This document shows positions 7,472 through 16,926 of a DNA stretch of 64,000 nt, piece after piece (within the stretch, counting starts at the first letter, position 1; every line of letters starts with the position of its first letter). Origin of the DNA: Bacteroidota bacterium. GTDB taxonomy: Bacteria; Bacteroidota; Rhodothermia; Rhodothermales; UBA10348. The translations under genes were made by a program, and so were the position numbers. Below the pieces are notes generated by a model. The model was not told the origin of the DNA, did not search any database, and saw only the letters and a program-made list of their open reading frames with translations. The stretch is taken from positions 67,001-131,000 of the forward strand of contig JAQBZH010000002.1 in NCBI GenBank assembly GCA_027622005.1, written 5' to 3'.

Positions 7472-8524
7472 GTGGACATGGATGCGTTTTTTGCATCTGT
7501 CGAGCAGCGGGATTTTCCTCATTTGAGAGGAAGGCCTGTAGCCGTGGGAGGGTCTTCGCAGCGGGGAGTGGTGGCGGCGGCTAGTTATGAAGCCCGCAAA
7601 TACGGGGTTCATTCAGCCATGCCTTCTGCTCTCGCGGCCAAAAAGTGCCCGGGCCTCATTTTCGTACCACCACGCTTCGATGCTTATCAAGCGGCATCGC
7701 GGCAGATCAAGGCCATTTTTAGTCGTTATACAGATTTGATAGAGCCCCTTTCACTTGACGAAGCCTATCTAGATGTCACTGAACCCAAAACGGGTCCCGG
7801 ATCTGCCACTTCAATCGCGCGGAAAATCAAAAATGACATCCAAGCTGAAGTTCAGCTGACCGCTTCAGCCGGAGTTTCCTTCAATAAGTTTCTAGCAAAA
7901 ATTGGGTCAGCTATGAATAAGCCGGACGGATTGACCGTCATCAAACCAGCAGAAGCATTGGGGTTGATAGCGCGTCTTCCGATTGAAAAGTTCTACGGCA
8001 TTGGTCCCGTGACCGCTTCAAAAATGAAACGATCCGGGATTCATAATGGCGCTGACCTCTCTAAATACTCCCTCACTGAACTCAATTCGATGTTCGGCAA
8101 AGCTGGTCAATACTATTTTCGTATGGTTCGCTGCCAGGACGACCGACCGGTCCGGTCGAGTCGCACTCGAAAATCGGTGGGTGCCGAACGAACATTTGAG
8201 AACAATTTGACGACTCTCGAGGCGTTTCTGGCGCGACTGGACCAAATAGCAGACAAAATTGCTGAGCGACTACAGGACAAAAACTTAATCGGGTTTACGG
8301 TGACACTCAAAATAAAAACATCCGATTTTGAGATCACGACACGTCAAACCACAAGTGAAACGCCCATTTCCCATAAGGAAGAAATATTCGAACTGGTTTC
8401 GCTGCTTTTGCAACATGCTCCGGCTGTCCCTACAAAACCGGTTCGGCTCCTCGGTATATCAATCTCTGGCCTTCGGAGTATCTCAGAATATCTTCCGGAT
8501 CCTCAACTACGACTTGGATTTTAG
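7445..8524 (+). CDS. dinB: DNA polymerase IV (Y-family translesion polymerase)
   Basis: DinB copies past DNA lesions at low fidelity. The 359-residue protein begins with the Y-family metal motif HVDMDAFFASVEQRD and carries the second catalytic block PLSLDEAYLDVT near residue 100. The helix-hairpin-helix thumb (FYGIGPVTASKMK) is near 180-192 and the little-finger domain (KSVGAERTF onward) occupies the last third. It lacks an obvious C-terminal clamp-binding peptide, ending LPDPQLRLGF, although LRLGF may serve as a degenerate one. It is divergent from the lipoprotein gene. Confidence 0.96.
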   Translation: MYTGKKIIHVDMDAFFASVEQRDFPHLRGRPVAVGGSSQRGVVAAASYEARKYGVHSAMPSALAAKKCPGLIFVPPRFDAYQAASRQIKAIFSRYTDLIEPLSLDEAYLDVTEPKTGPGSATSIARKIKNDIQAEVQLTASAGVSFNKFLAKIGSAMNKPDGLTVIKPAEALGLIARLPIEKFYGIGPVTASKMKRSGIHNGADLSKYSLTELNSMFGKAGQYYFRMVRCQDDRPVRSSRTRKSVGAERTFENNLTTLEAFLARLDQIADKIAERLQDKNLIGFTVTLKIKTSDFEITTRQTTSETPISHKEEIFELVSLLLQHAPAVPTKPVRLLGISISGLRSISEYLPDPQLRLGF

Positions 8525-8611
8525 CTAGACCCGGAATAGTTGCAAAAACGCAACGGATTGTTACCGCATTTCCCCCGCACCGCTACCCGTTTTGCTGGGC
8601 GGGGGCCACCC

Positions 8612-8974
8612 CTAAACCGCCATCTTTCGGTTGATTCTTCGTTCGATTTTAGATGTCATTTTTCTGGAAGGAGCCGGATTGGCCTTTTTGTTATGCGGGC
8701 GGTTAGGCGCAATTCCTGACCGCTCGATGGCTTTGCACAGAAAATTGAGCGTGGCGCGATGCACGCCAAGGTCATCCGAGTCATTCATCATAGCCTGAAT
8801 GTACTGGTTGTGGGCAAGGTTTTTGGCCCGAACCAGTCCGCTGGCATCGAGGCTTGCTAGAGGCACCCGCATTTTTCCATCAACCGAAACCAATTCTGGC
8901 GTTTTATTAGAAACGCTCAAGTAAAACGAAAAGTCCGCAAGTGTTTTTGTTTGATTTATGGCTTTCACTTCCAT
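8612..8974 (-). CDS. Hypothetical basic protein
   Basis: The ORF encodes 120 residues that I do not recognise. The first half looks globular (LADFSFYLSV, VPLASLDASGLVRAKNLAHNQYIQAMM), and the last 35 residues are very rich in Lys/Arg (NKKANPAPSRKMTSKIERRINRK), suggesting nucleic-acid binding or a disordered tail. No signal peptide or membrane segment is visible. It stands alone, convergent with dinB and separated from the next upstream gene by 286 bases that contain a strong hairpin. Codon use looks like its neighbours, so it is probably real. Confidence 0.6.
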   Translation of the reverse strand: MEVKAINQTKTLADFSFYLSVSNKTPELVSVDGKMRVPLASLDASGLVRAKNLAHNQYIQAMMNDSDDLGVHRATLNFLCKAIERSGIAPNRPHNKKANPAPSRKMTSKIERRINRKMAV

Positions 8975-9127
8975 CGATGTGTCCTGATAGCAGTCATAAT
9001 TAAGACTGAGGTTAATGTCTGGTTTTGTCCACTCGTAGAGCCCCTGTTTTTCTCAAAGTCCTAACGGGTTTCGAACCTTTCAGCATTTGGTTGCCCGCCT
9101 GCCATTTCTTATTTGAAAGGTACAGCG

Positions 9128-9157
9128 GGGGCTATGACATCTAAATGTCATAGCCCC
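9128..9157. terminator. Perfect 13-bp stem hairpin downstream of the second saccharopine-dehydrogenase-like gene
   Basis: The arms GGGGCTATGACAT and ATGTCATAGCCCC pair perfectly around a four-base loop. It lies about 100 bases past the stop of the minus-strand gene 9261-10427 and upstream of 8612-8974. There is no T-run after the stem on either strand, so it may act as a processing or stability element or an operator rather than a classical intrinsic terminator. Confidence 0.55.
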
Positions 9158-9260
9158 GAAAATAATCAACCGAATTAATCCATCTAGCTTAAAAGAGGCA
9201 TCTACGTAACAATAGAGGCCTATCCGGCCTACCTTGTAACGATAAAATTATGCGCCAATA

Positions 9261-10427
9261 TTACGCGATCGACTCTTTCAATTCGCGAACCACAATGCCT
9301 CGCTTTTTGTATTCCTCGAGCAGATTTGCATAGCAACCCTTGGTTTGCCCTATGTACTCGGGAGGAGAAATGCCTTTCCTGGAAAAAAGCCCGCTTAATA
9401 CTTGACGCGCTATAATCGTACAGGTGTATCCAGTAGTTCGGGCCATCGAGTGAATGCTTGTTGAAGCATCATAAAAATCAAGCAAATCAAAGGTATAGCG
9501 TACTTGTTCGCCATTTTCTTTCCCTGTCATCTGGACCTGCATGACGGTCAAGTCTTCATCGCCGGGACCCATTTTCCACTGGTCGAACAACAATTTACTC
9601 GTTACCTGAAGTGGAACTACGTGAAGTCCATCCACCAGTATGGGCGTGTTGCTAAAAAACCCTGAATCGCGGAAGGCCCTCATCAATTCAACATGGCCGG
9701 TGTAACGAAGCGTCTTTTCCTTTTTAAAGGGAGCATCCAGCGTAAAGAGCAATGATCGGAGACCATCCGTATTGAATGCTTCTAGCGTTCCCACTCCAGG
9801 GAAATTGATTTTTTCCAGATCTGTTAGGGCGTCTTTCGTTACAATCGTTCCGTATTCCACAAAGCGGGCCGGACGGGTGTACTCCTCAATCACATCGGCG
9901 GGGGAAAAAACTGCTTTATATTCAAACGGCCATTCTCTTGTCCGCGGCAGACCGCCGACGTAGCAGACATAGGAATCCACTTTCTTCATCCGCGATTGCA
10001 CATACCCAGCCTGGATGTTGCACAATCCCGGGGCTACGCCACAGTCCACAACTGCTGTGACACCTTTTGCAAAAGCTAGGTCGTGTAGTTCAAGCGCATC
10101 TTCCGGGAAGAACGATATGTCTACGACATCTTTGCCCAGCTGAATGATTTTTTCTAAAGTAGCATACCCCAAAAATCCCGGAACAGCGCAAATGACGAGG
10201 TCCGCATTCTTACACACTTCGTCAAAAAACGCCGTGTCCACTACGCTTCCTTGGCGGATGACCACGTTTTCGAGGCGCTTTACGTCGGACAGACGATTCT
10301 CGTCAAGATCCACGGCTGTAATAGTATAATTGGATTCGAGAGCAAGATCTTTGATTATTGCGCTACCAACTAGGCCTGCACCAAGAACGGTGATGTGGAT
10401 TCTATCGGAAGTAGATTTCATGGACAT
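9261..10427 (-). CDS. Saccharopine dehydrogenase-like oxidoreductase (second paralogue)
   Basis: This 388-residue protein has the Rossmann motif GAGLVGSAI near residue 17, an acidic end of strand two (AVDLDENR), and the superfamily blocks ADLVICAVPGFLGY and VVDCGVAPGLCNI. A C-terminal substrate domain is visible from about 130 onward, with a conserved-looking RYTGHVELM block. Reductive coupling or cleavage of amino acids such as saccharopine is the family role; the substrate is not determined here. It lies 45 bases after the M24 peptidase gene, suggesting an operon with the peptidase and the YCF48-like gene. It is clearly related to, but diverged from, 314-1459. Confidence 0.82.
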   Translation of the reverse strand: MSMKSTSDRIHITVLGAGLVGSAIIKDLALESNYTITAVDLDENRLSDVKRLENVVIRQGSVVDTAFFDEVCKNADLVICAVPGFLGYATLEKIIQLGKDVVDISFFPEDALELHDLAFAKGVTAVVDCGVAPGLCNIQAGYVQSRMKKVDSYVCYVGGLPRTREWPFEYKAVFSPADVIEEYTRPARFVEYGTIVTKDALTDLEKINFPGVGTLEAFNTDGLRSLLFTLDAPFKKEKTLRYTGHVELMRAFRDSGFFSNTPILVDGLHVVPLQVTSKLLFDQWKMGPGDEDLTVMQVQMTGKENGEQVRYTFDLLDFYDASTSIHSMARTTGYTCTIIARQVLSGLFSRKGISPPEYIGQTKGCYANLLEEYKKRGIVVRELKESIA

Positions 10428-10472
10428 TATTAGGACAGCTGAAAAAATTACAAGATAAGTGGCTGTTGCACC

Positions 10473-11840
10473 CTATTTGGACAAGAAAGCATGCATTTCG
10501 GATGATGAATACGGCAAATTCAAAGTCAGAACTTGACGTCCGGTGTCGGTGATCAAGATCATGTCCTCCAAATAATAGGCATCTGAAGTGGTGGAAAAAC
10601 CGGGTTCAAACGCGATTACAGAACCCGCTTCAAGCACTTGTTCAGCGGTTTCACCCGATTCAATGCCTACACCGTGTATATGCCAACCAACTCCTCCCGT
10701 GGCAGCGGACATTTGAGTAACCAATCCAGCATTTTCAGGATTATTTTGCCCCCATTTCTTCATTCCGTCGATACTAGCAGCCTTAATTTGGTCGATCGAT
10801 TGACCGGGTTTCATAGCATCCATGCCCGCCAGGTAGCCAGCAATCAAAATGTCCCAAATGGTAGCTTGTTCTGGCGTGAAAAGGCCTGAAACGGGGACTG
10901 TTCGGCCTACATCGCCTCCATAACCGCCGGACGTACACCCTACATCTACTCGGACAAGCTCACCCGCCTTAAACGTCCGATTGAGGTGGGTATCGTCAAA
11001 AAACGAACGGACTACCCGCGTTATCTGGGCATTTGGTCCGGTCATGACCCAAGGCCAAAAAGAGGGGCCTTCGGCCCCGGCTTGTAAGCACGCATTGACG
11101 ACTTCACCCTCCACTTGCCGCTGGGTGCGCCCCTCCCGAATTCCTTTCATCCCTTTTCGCAGGGCGTCAGCCGAATAGTTTGCGTTTTGGGTTAATTGCG
11201 CCACTTCTGAATCGCTTTTAACCCACACCAACGCTCCAATCGCTGCGCTGGCAGACTTTATTGTTGCTTCTGGAAACGCATCCTCAATGGACTGCTGCCA
11301 CAAACGATGAAAACCGGAGACCTCAAGCATCCCAGTTGGAGCTTCCGATGGCGTTTGCCGTCTGGGTTGATCGAGATATATAGTCGAAATCCCATCTTTT
11401 AATCTTGACCGAACGTAGGTTTCAAATTCGGTGTTCGGAAGGATGGCTGACACTCCGGACTGTTCGGCCCAGTCAGGTCTATTTTGAACATTTAGATCTG
11501 GGAGTGGAACCCCGAACGACCTCGGATCTGGTCCTGAAAACAAGATGGATTGCTTTAAGGGACCATCGAGCAAAAGGATGGCACCCGGAGCTGTTTCAAG
11601 CGATGTGAAATAGAAAAAAGTGGCATCCTGAACCCAGAATGGTTGTTCCATTGCCTTTTCTTCCCACTTTGCAGGCAAAATGATCAGGCCATCCGGAAAC
11701 TGTTCGATCAATTTCGCTCTTCGACCCGCTATCTCAGTAGTTTGTGATTGACCTAAAACGGGAGGTGAGATGATCCCGAAAACAGCTAAAAACAGGAGAG
11801 CGAGCCTGGTCTGGGCTTTGCAGGGAAATTGAAGAGACAT
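10473..11840 (-). CDS. Secreted M24-family aminopeptidase (Xaa-Pro aminopeptidase type)
   Basis: The 455-residue protein starts with a signal peptide (LALLFLAVFGIISPPVLGQ). It has an N-terminal creatinase-like domain and a C-terminal pita-bread domain. Candidate metal ligands of the M24 dinuclear site are all visible: Asp in VRVDVGC, Asp in GGDVGRTV, His in HIHGVGIE, Glu in IAFEPGF and Glu in YYLEDMI. It should remove N-terminal residues ahead of proline outside the cytoplasm. It follows the YCF48-like gene by 33 bases and precedes the saccharopine-dehydrogenase-like gene by 45 bases. Confidence 0.9.
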   Translation of the reverse strand: MSLQFPCKAQTRLALLFLAVFGIISPPVLGQSQTTEIAGRRAKLIEQFPDGLIILPAKWEEKAMEQPFWVQDATFFYFTSLETAPGAILLLDGPLKQSILFSGPDPRSFGVPLPDLNVQNRPDWAEQSGVSAILPNTEFETYVRSRLKDGISTIYLDQPRRQTPSEAPTGMLEVSGFHRLWQQSIEDAFPEATIKSASAAIGALVWVKSDSEVAQLTQNANYSADALRKGMKGIREGRTQRQVEGEVVNACLQAGAEGPSFWPWVMTGPNAQITRVVRSFFDDTHLNRTFKAGELVRVDVGCTSGGYGGDVGRTVPVSGLFTPEQATIWDILIAGYLAGMDAMKPGQSIDQIKAASIDGMKKWGQNNPENAGLVTQMSAATGGVGWHIHGVGIESGETAEQVLEAGSVIAFEPGFSTTSDAYYLEDMILITDTGRQVLTLNLPYSSSEMHAFLSK

Positions 11841-11873
11841 ATTGAGTGGGAGTAACTGATTCTACGGCGGGGA

Positions 11874-13268
11874 TTATCGAAGCAAAACTACCTGCTTCAT
11901 TTCAATAGAATTCCCGATATCGACAAGGAAAATATAACTTCCGGATGACAGTTTTTGGCCGAAATCGTTTCGGCCGTCCCATACGATTTCATGGGTTCCA
12001 ACATCTTGGAAGGACGACTCGAACGTGCGGTGCATTCTGCCGGTCGGATCTATCACCCGTAGACCCACCGTCGCTGGTTTTTCCAACGAGTATCTGAGGG
12101 TCGTCGATTCCGAAAATGGATTGGGGAAGGAGGTTTCCAGAGTAAAAGTGGAAGGGATTTCGCCAATTTCAACTGCCACGCTGTTCGCTTCGCGGCCGGT
12201 CAATTTGTACATCCGGCGTCCTACACTGTAAGCCAGCGTGTCGTTGATCGGAAAAAATCGGTTCATCGAACCGTCCAATTGTCCCGATCCAGTGACTGGA
12301 TTGTATTCGGTGAGCTGCTGCCACGTTAAACCACCATCCGTAGTTAAGCTCGTGACTCCACGTCCCGAAGCCCAACCCGTATTGGGCGAAATAAACCCTA
12401 TTCCTTGGAGCCCCAAATTGGTTCGACTGCCTCGAACAGGGAGTTCCCGCCACGTGGCGCCACCATCCTCCGTTTTTAAGAATTTAGCATCATTGGAGTT
12501 TGGGTTTCCGCGGTACTCGACTGAAACGTAGCCAATAAGCGGGGTAGGGAAGGATATTTTCCAGCCCCATTCGCCTGCAATGCCATTCTGGCGCTTCGAC
12601 TGGAATACTTTTTCCCACGTCACCCCGCCGTCTTCCGTACGCAAAACCACCGCATCTCCGTCCAAATTACTACCCGAACCACCAACCGCTATTCCGGTGG
12701 TTTGATTGTGAAAATGGACATCAATCAAAGACCCAGCAATCAAGCTAAGATCTTTGCCCTCCCAATGAATGCCGCCGTCGTGCGTAGTGATAATAGTGGG
12801 ATCTCCGTGAAACGCTCCAACTCCCCAGGCAGAATCTCCGATGGAAACCATGCCACAAACACCCGCAGGTACGACCCCTTCAATCCGATGTGTAATATCG
12901 ATCCAATGGGCACCATTATCCCGTGTTTCCCAAAGGACGCTCGCTGGATTAAAAACCGTTCCAGCCCAGCCAATTTGATTTCCACGAGGCCCCAATTCAT
13001 CCATAAAAGTTACAGATCGGAAACGCGCACTGCTTCTTGAAAACTGCAATTCCCAAGCGTCCCCACCATCCTCGGTGTGCCAGATCTCGCCAGAGGTGTT
13101 TACGACCCATCCCTCTTTTTCATTAACGAAATCCATATCGTCGTAACGGCCGCCGCCGCGCGCGATCGGAAGCTCGGAAAGATGTTTCCAATTGGATGAT
13201 TCAAACGTCGGTGCAGGAGAGGAAAAGGCGACCAACGTGCTCAAAAAGGTCAATAAAACTCGTTTCAT
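11874..13268 (-). CDS. YCF48/BNR-like beta-propeller protein with T9SS type A sorting domain
   Basis: The 464-residue protein has a short signal peptide (MKRVLLTFLSTLVAFSSPAP). It has at least five propeller repeats with the motif (T)EDGG.TW (HTEDGGDAWE, TRDNGAHW, TTHDGGIHWE, RTEDGGVTWE, KTEDGGATW, TTDGGLTW), typical of YCF48-like and sialidase-type BNR folds. The last 80 residues start FPNPFSESTTLRYSL and end in the type IX secretion sorting pattern (VIDPTGR, SSGSYIFLV, MKQVVLLR). It is therefore probably secreted and cell-surface attached. The ligand is unknown. Confidence 0.88.
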   Translation of the reverse strand: MKRVLLTFLSTLVAFSSPAPTFESSNWKHLSELPIARGGGRYDDMDFVNEKEGWVVNTSGEIWHTEDGGDAWELQFSRSSARFRSVTFMDELGPRGNQIGWAGTVFNPASVLWETRDNGAHWIDITHRIEGVVPAGVCGMVSIGDSAWGVGAFHGDPTIITTHDGGIHWEGKDLSLIAGSLIDVHFHNQTTGIAVGGSGSNLDGDAVVLRTEDGGVTWEKVFQSKRQNGIAGEWGWKISFPTPLIGYVSVEYRGNPNSNDAKFLKTEDGGATWRELPVRGSRTNLGLQGIGFISPNTGWASGRGVTSLTTDGGLTWQQLTEYNPVTGSGQLDGSMNRFFPINDTLAYSVGRRMYKLTGREANSVAVEIGEIPSTFTLETSFPNPFSESTTLRYSLEKPATVGLRVIDPTGRMHRTFESSFQDVGTHEIVWDGRNDFGQKLSSGSYIFLVDIGNSIEMKQVVLLR

Positions 13269-13397
13269 TGGTAAACGCGAGGATGGATTGAATCAGCGGA
13301 CGAATTTAGCCTTTTTGGAAGAAAAGATTTGGCATAAAGTGGTCACCTGTTTCGAAATCAAGTTAAACAGCGATTTGGGTGTGTAAGGCACGGTAAG

Positions 13398-14393
13398 TCA
13401 GTAGTGGTCTGCTCCAGATGCTTTTATAGCCTGTAGGAGGCACTCGACGTTACGGCGGCCTTCGAGTGGCCCGACCTCTGGCTCCTGGCCCGTTTCAATA
13501 GCGTTCACAAAATTGTTTAGTTCGCCGAGAAACGGGTTCGTTGGTTCAAATTGGACGACGGTGGGTGCCTGGAGTCCAGAAGCGTGATAGATTTGACCCT
13601 TTCCATGTCGGCCCATCGTGCCCTCCATTCGAATCGAACCTGAATCGCCATAGATTTCGACTCGAGATTCTGAGGCAAACTGCACGGACACGCAAATTTC
13701 CGCCGTCGCTCCCGACTCGAACTGAAGGGCCACTATGGCTGATTCATCGTGCGGGCTATTGAACTTCGAACGACTTACGACGCACTTAACATCGGAAATC
13801 TCTCCTTCCGTTGGAATCATCATCCATCGAACCAAATCTAAGCAGTGTGTGCCATTCGCGGCTAAACTCCACCACCTACCACTTTCAGGAGTTGATCTCC
13901 AATTTGAGTCGTTAGGAGCTGCAAATGTCCAGTGGACCCGGATGTGGCGAAGTTGCCCTACGTGTCCTGCCTGGATCATGGATGCTACTTTTCGGTGCCC
14001 GGCATGCCAACGTAGGTGATAAGCGAGGGCCAAAACCACCTTGTTTTCCCTGAGCGCCCCTGTCATTTGGTCGCACTCCTCGAGGCTCGTGGCCATCGGT
14101 TTTTCCAAAAGGATATGCTTCTTTGCCCGGGCACAAGCAATGACCTGTTCGGCATGTAATCGATCGGGTGTCGCGATGATCACAGCGTGCAAGTTGGGAT
14201 CTTTTAAAAGACTATCTAGGGACTGATGGACGGGAAAAGGAGAAGCCAATTGGTGCTTGGTTGCAAATTGATGTCCTCGTTCTGACGATCGGCTCAATAC
14301 CGACCATAATCGGGTTTTTGCGTGCCCGGCCACGGCGGGGGCATGTTGATCGTCAGCTATGCCGCCCGGACCTAAAATCGCAACATTTATCAT
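13398..14393 (-). CDS. Gfo/Idh/MocA family NAD(P)-dependent oxidoreductase
   Basis: The 331-residue enzyme has the N-terminal dinucleotide motif GPGGIADDQHAP, the pattern AVIIATPDRLHAEQVI, and the family's catalytic EKP motif (LLEKPMATSLEEC, near residues 95-107). The C-terminal alpha/beta domain includes GRWWSLAANGTHCLDL, placing a His where the family usually has a catalytic-region His. Members oxidise or reduce sugars, inositols and related compounds; the substrate cannot be inferred here. It stands alone, with 129 bases on one side and 100 on the other. Confidence 0.9.
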   Translation of the reverse strand: MINVAILGPGGIADDQHAPAVAGHAKTRLWSVLSRSSERGHQFATKHQLASPFPVHQSLDSLLKDPNLHAVIIATPDRLHAEQVIACARAKKHILLEKPMATSLEECDQMTGALRENKVVLALAYHLRWHAGHRKVASMIQAGHVGQLRHIRVHWTFAAPNDSNWRSTPESGRWWSLAANGTHCLDLVRWMMIPTEGEISDVKCVVSRSKFNSPHDESAIVALQFESGATAEICVSVQFASESRVEIYGDSGSIRMEGTMGRHGKGQIYHASGLQAPTVVQFEPTNPFLGELNNFVNAIETGQEPEVGPLEGRRNVECLLQAIKASGADHY

Positions 14394-14550
14394 AAAGTTG
14401 GAAAGTCTTTGAGAGGGTTGATGGTCAGAAATTAGGACGAAAGCGCGATCCTGTGGGGTTATTGCAGATTTTTTTATTCCTAATCAAACAAGTATGAGAT
14501 TGTACAAGGTAAAACCGTACATTTCATGCCTCAATCAACCCTTTCTGATT

Positions 14551-15144
14551 ATGACACGCACTTGTTCAGTCCTAGCCGCCCTCATCTTTTCTCTCTCCAC
14601 GTCGGCCTGTGCTCAAAATGCGGCCGACCGACACGCCATTAACCAGGCCATTTCAGCTGCCCCTGATGATTTAAAAGAAGGTGCTGCCGTGTACGGTTAT
14701 AACAAAAACGGCACGCTTCGTTTGATACGTAAGGGCACGAATGAGCTCGTTTGTACGTCCGACGATCCGGAAAATGAGTCGTTTGAAACGGCATGTTTTC
14801 AAAAGGATCTTTTTGACTACATCTCTCGCGGTCGCGTACTCAAGGCCGAGGGAATGAACGGGCAAGATTCTGTTGAAAAACGGAAAGCAGAAATTGAGGC
14901 TGGTACTCTTCCGTTTGTTAAAGGTCAGGCCACGCAGTATATCCGCTATGGCGACAATGCTTCATACGACGAAGCCACGGGGGAAGTGTTAAATTCTCAG
15001 GTCAGGTTTGTGATTTACATTCCTGGAGCTACCCCTGAATCGACAGGCCTACCGACATCTCCAATGGCACCTGGTGCGCCATTTATCATGGATGCCGGCA
15101 CTTTTCGCGCGCACATTATGATCGTTCCGCCCGAGAACGAATAG
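14551..15144 (+). CDS. Secreted hypothetical protein
   Basis: I start at ATG 14551 (MTRTCSVLAALIFSL), which gives a clean signal peptide ending SACAQ. An upstream in-frame ATG at 14494 would bury it behind 19 residues. The mature part of about 175 residues contains AINQAISAAPDDLKEGAAVYGYNKNG, TNELVCTSDDP and a proline-rich end (GLPTSPMAPGAPF) followed by HIMIVPPENE. The Cys in the signal region (SAC) could be a lipobox, but AQ cleavage looks as good. I do not recognise a named family, and it stands alone. Confidence 0.7.
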   Translation: MTRTCSVLAALIFSLSTSACAQNAADRHAINQAISAAPDDLKEGAAVYGYNKNGTLRLIRKGTNELVCTSDDPENESFETACFQKDLFDYISRGRVLKAEGMNGQDSVEKRKAEIEAGTLPFVKGQATQYIRYGDNASYDEATGEVLNSQVRFVIYIPGATPESTGLPTSPMAPGAPFIMDAGTFRAHIMIVPPENE

Positions 15145-15201
15145 GCTTTTGGGATTCGCGTACCTGCTGAAGATGACCCTGCTTCTCAGGTTCACGTATA
15201 A

Positions 15202-16188
15202 CTAAGCTTCCTGAGCTTTGCGTTGCCGCTCTTTCTCAGCGAGTTTTTCGTTTCGACGTTGTTCTCTAATCTGTGCGAGATTGGAGCCCAAGTGTTGCTC
15301 GCCACGATGTTTGGCGAGTTCAATCTGGCGTTGTCGCTCGCGTAGTCGAGCTTTGTCTTCCTCCGAATGGATACTGGAGCAGTAAGGACAACTTTCTCCA
15401 AGGACATATAACTCAGACGCCTTTTCTTCGGCTGAAATGGGCATGCGACAAGCATGGCAGAGGTCGTATTCTCCACGCGAAAGGTCGTGATCGACGGACA
15501 CCCGATCATCAAAAACAAAACATTCACCCTCCCACAGGGAATCTTCAGTTTCGACTTCTTCCAGATACTTCAATATGCCGCCTTTGAGGTGATAGACCTC
15601 ATCAAACCCCTGCATTTTCATATAGGAAGTAGCTTTTTCGCATCGGATACCACCGGTGCAAAACATGGCGACTTTTTTGGTTTTGTTCGGGTCAAGATTG
15701 GTCTTAACGTATTCCGGAAACTCCCAAAACGAGGTCGTATTCGGGTTTAATGCATTTTTGAATGATCCAATTTGAAACTCGTAATCGTTTCGTGTATCAA
15801 CCAAAACGACATCGTCCTGCGAAATAAGTGCGTTCCAATCTTTCGGGTGAACATAGGATCCAACGACCTTGTTTGGATTAACGCCATCAATCCCGAGTGT
15901 TACGATCTCCTTCTTCAATCGAACTTTTGTGCGAAGAAACGGGCACTCTTCGGTGAACGATTCTTTATGCTCCAGATCGGCAAGTCTTGAATCAGATCGC
16001 AAATAGCCCAAAAATGAGTCTACATTTGCGCGTGTCCCAGAGACGGTGCCATTAATGCCTTCGTGGGCTACGAGAACTGTACCCCGAACCTCATGCTCTG
16101 TCATAAATCGAAACAGGTTGTCCCTAAAGGTTTCGGGATCCTCGATGGTGACAAATTTATAGAGAGCAGCAACTACGTACTGAGACAT
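15202..16188 (-). CDS. trhO: tRNA uridine(34) hydroxylase, rhodanese-like
   Basis: I start at 16188 ([13 protein letters not shown]), because the family begins there; the longer frame to 16347 runs into the upstream gene. The 328-residue product has the N-terminal acylphosphatase-like part ending [10 protein letters not shown]. The rhodanese domain carries the active-site loop [11 protein letters not shown], and a C-terminal cysteine cluster (CHACRMP, CPYC) and a Lys/Arg/Gln-rich tail follow. TrhO (YceA) hydroxylates U34 of certain tRNAs. It lies 46 bases downstream of the CDGSH gene and may be cotranscribed with it. Confidence 0.93.
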   Translation of the reverse strand: MSQYVVAALYKFVTIEDPETFRDNLFRFMTEHEVRGTVLVAHEGINGTVSGTRANVDSFLGYLRSDSRLADLEHKESFTEECPFLRTKVRLKKEIVTLGIDGVNPNKVVGSYVHPKDWNALISQDDVVLVDTRNDYEFQIGSFKNALNPNTTSFWEFPEYVKTNLDPNKTKKVAMFCTGGIRCEKATSYMKMQGFDEVYHLKGGILKYLEEVETEDSLWEGECFVFDDRVSVDHDLSRGEYDLCHACRMPISAEEKASELYVLGESCPYCSSIHSEEDKARLRERQRQIELAKHRGEQHLGSNLAQIREQRRNEKLAEKERQRKAQEA

Positions 16189-16234
16189 CACAAATAATGA
16201 TCTAGTTTTTCCAGAATTAGAGCAAATGAACGAT

Positions 16235-16897
16235 TTATTCAGTCTCGAAGTTGCCTTCGCGGTGGGAAGAGTCACAAAAAGGCTTTTGTTTTGACAGTCC
16301 GCATCGACAGATCGATACTTTGGGGCCATTCCATCTGGAACAACCACTAGCCGCCAGAATGGTCACATTCCCGACTAAACGTACCGACGCATTTTTATTG
16401 GGGATGATCTGAAGTTCGCCTCCTTTTTCTTCCAGACCTGGACCTTCTCGTCCAACCGCACCCGAGTCTTTAAATCCGGCAGCAACGTGGCTGTTATCGC
16501 AATACGGTTTGTTTTTAGAATGGCCACATCTGCAAAGGGCCACCCGGCGTGCAGGTGTTGGGTTCTCGGGATCAGAGCCGACAATGGATAAATTGCCTCG
16601 GACATAAAGTGGCCCGTTTGGCATTGCAATAGCCGTGTTAACGGGTTCAGGCGCTTCGAGCAACGTTTCCGCTTCAGAAGCCGTCGCCCGGTATTGAAGG
16701 GCTCCGGACGGGCATCTTTTAATAACCCGCTCCAACTCATCAAATTCGACGAGATCGGGTTGTCCCCAAGGAGACCTACCTTTTTCAAAAAGCTTACTAT
16801 CTGTCCGAATACATTCTTCCGAATGCGTGCAGATCGATCGATCCCAGGTAACCGTGTATTCCGTTCCTGTGTAGGTAAGAAGTTTGGCCTTGCTCAT
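16235..16897 (-). CDS. CDGSH iron-sulfur domain protein with an N-terminal 4Fe-4S mono-cluster domain
   Basis: The start is set at 16897 ([11 protein letters not shown]) rather than a TTG 36 bases upstream. The 220-residue protein has an N-terminal YjdI-type ferredoxin-like domain with CTHSEEC and a later RCPSGAL. Two CDGSH motifs follow, [15 protein letters not shown] near residues 124-138 and [15 protein letters not shown] near 198-212. Each CDGSH motif should bind a 2Fe-2S cluster through three Cys and one His. Roles in this family concern redox or iron-sulfur handling and are mostly uncharacterised in bacteria. It is divergent from the esterase gene. Confidence 0.92.
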   Translation of the reverse strand: MSKAKLLTYTGTEYTVTWDRSICTHSEECIRTDSKLFEKGRSPWGQPDLVEFDELERVIKRCPSGALQYRATASEAETLLEAPEPVNTAIAMPNGPLYVRGNLSIVGSDPENPTPARRVALCRCGHSKNKPYCDNSHVAAGFKDSGAVGREGPGLEEKGGELQIIPNKNASVRLVGNVTILAASGCSRWNGPKVSICRCGLSKQKPFCDSSHREGNFETE

Positions 16898-16926
16898 TAA
16901 CAATATTTCGATAGATTGGGGTGCGG

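Noticed and set aside
9050-9110. tRNA-like GGTTTCGAACC sequence
   Set aside because: No acceptor, D or anticodon stems could be formed around it; the T-loop-like word is isolated.
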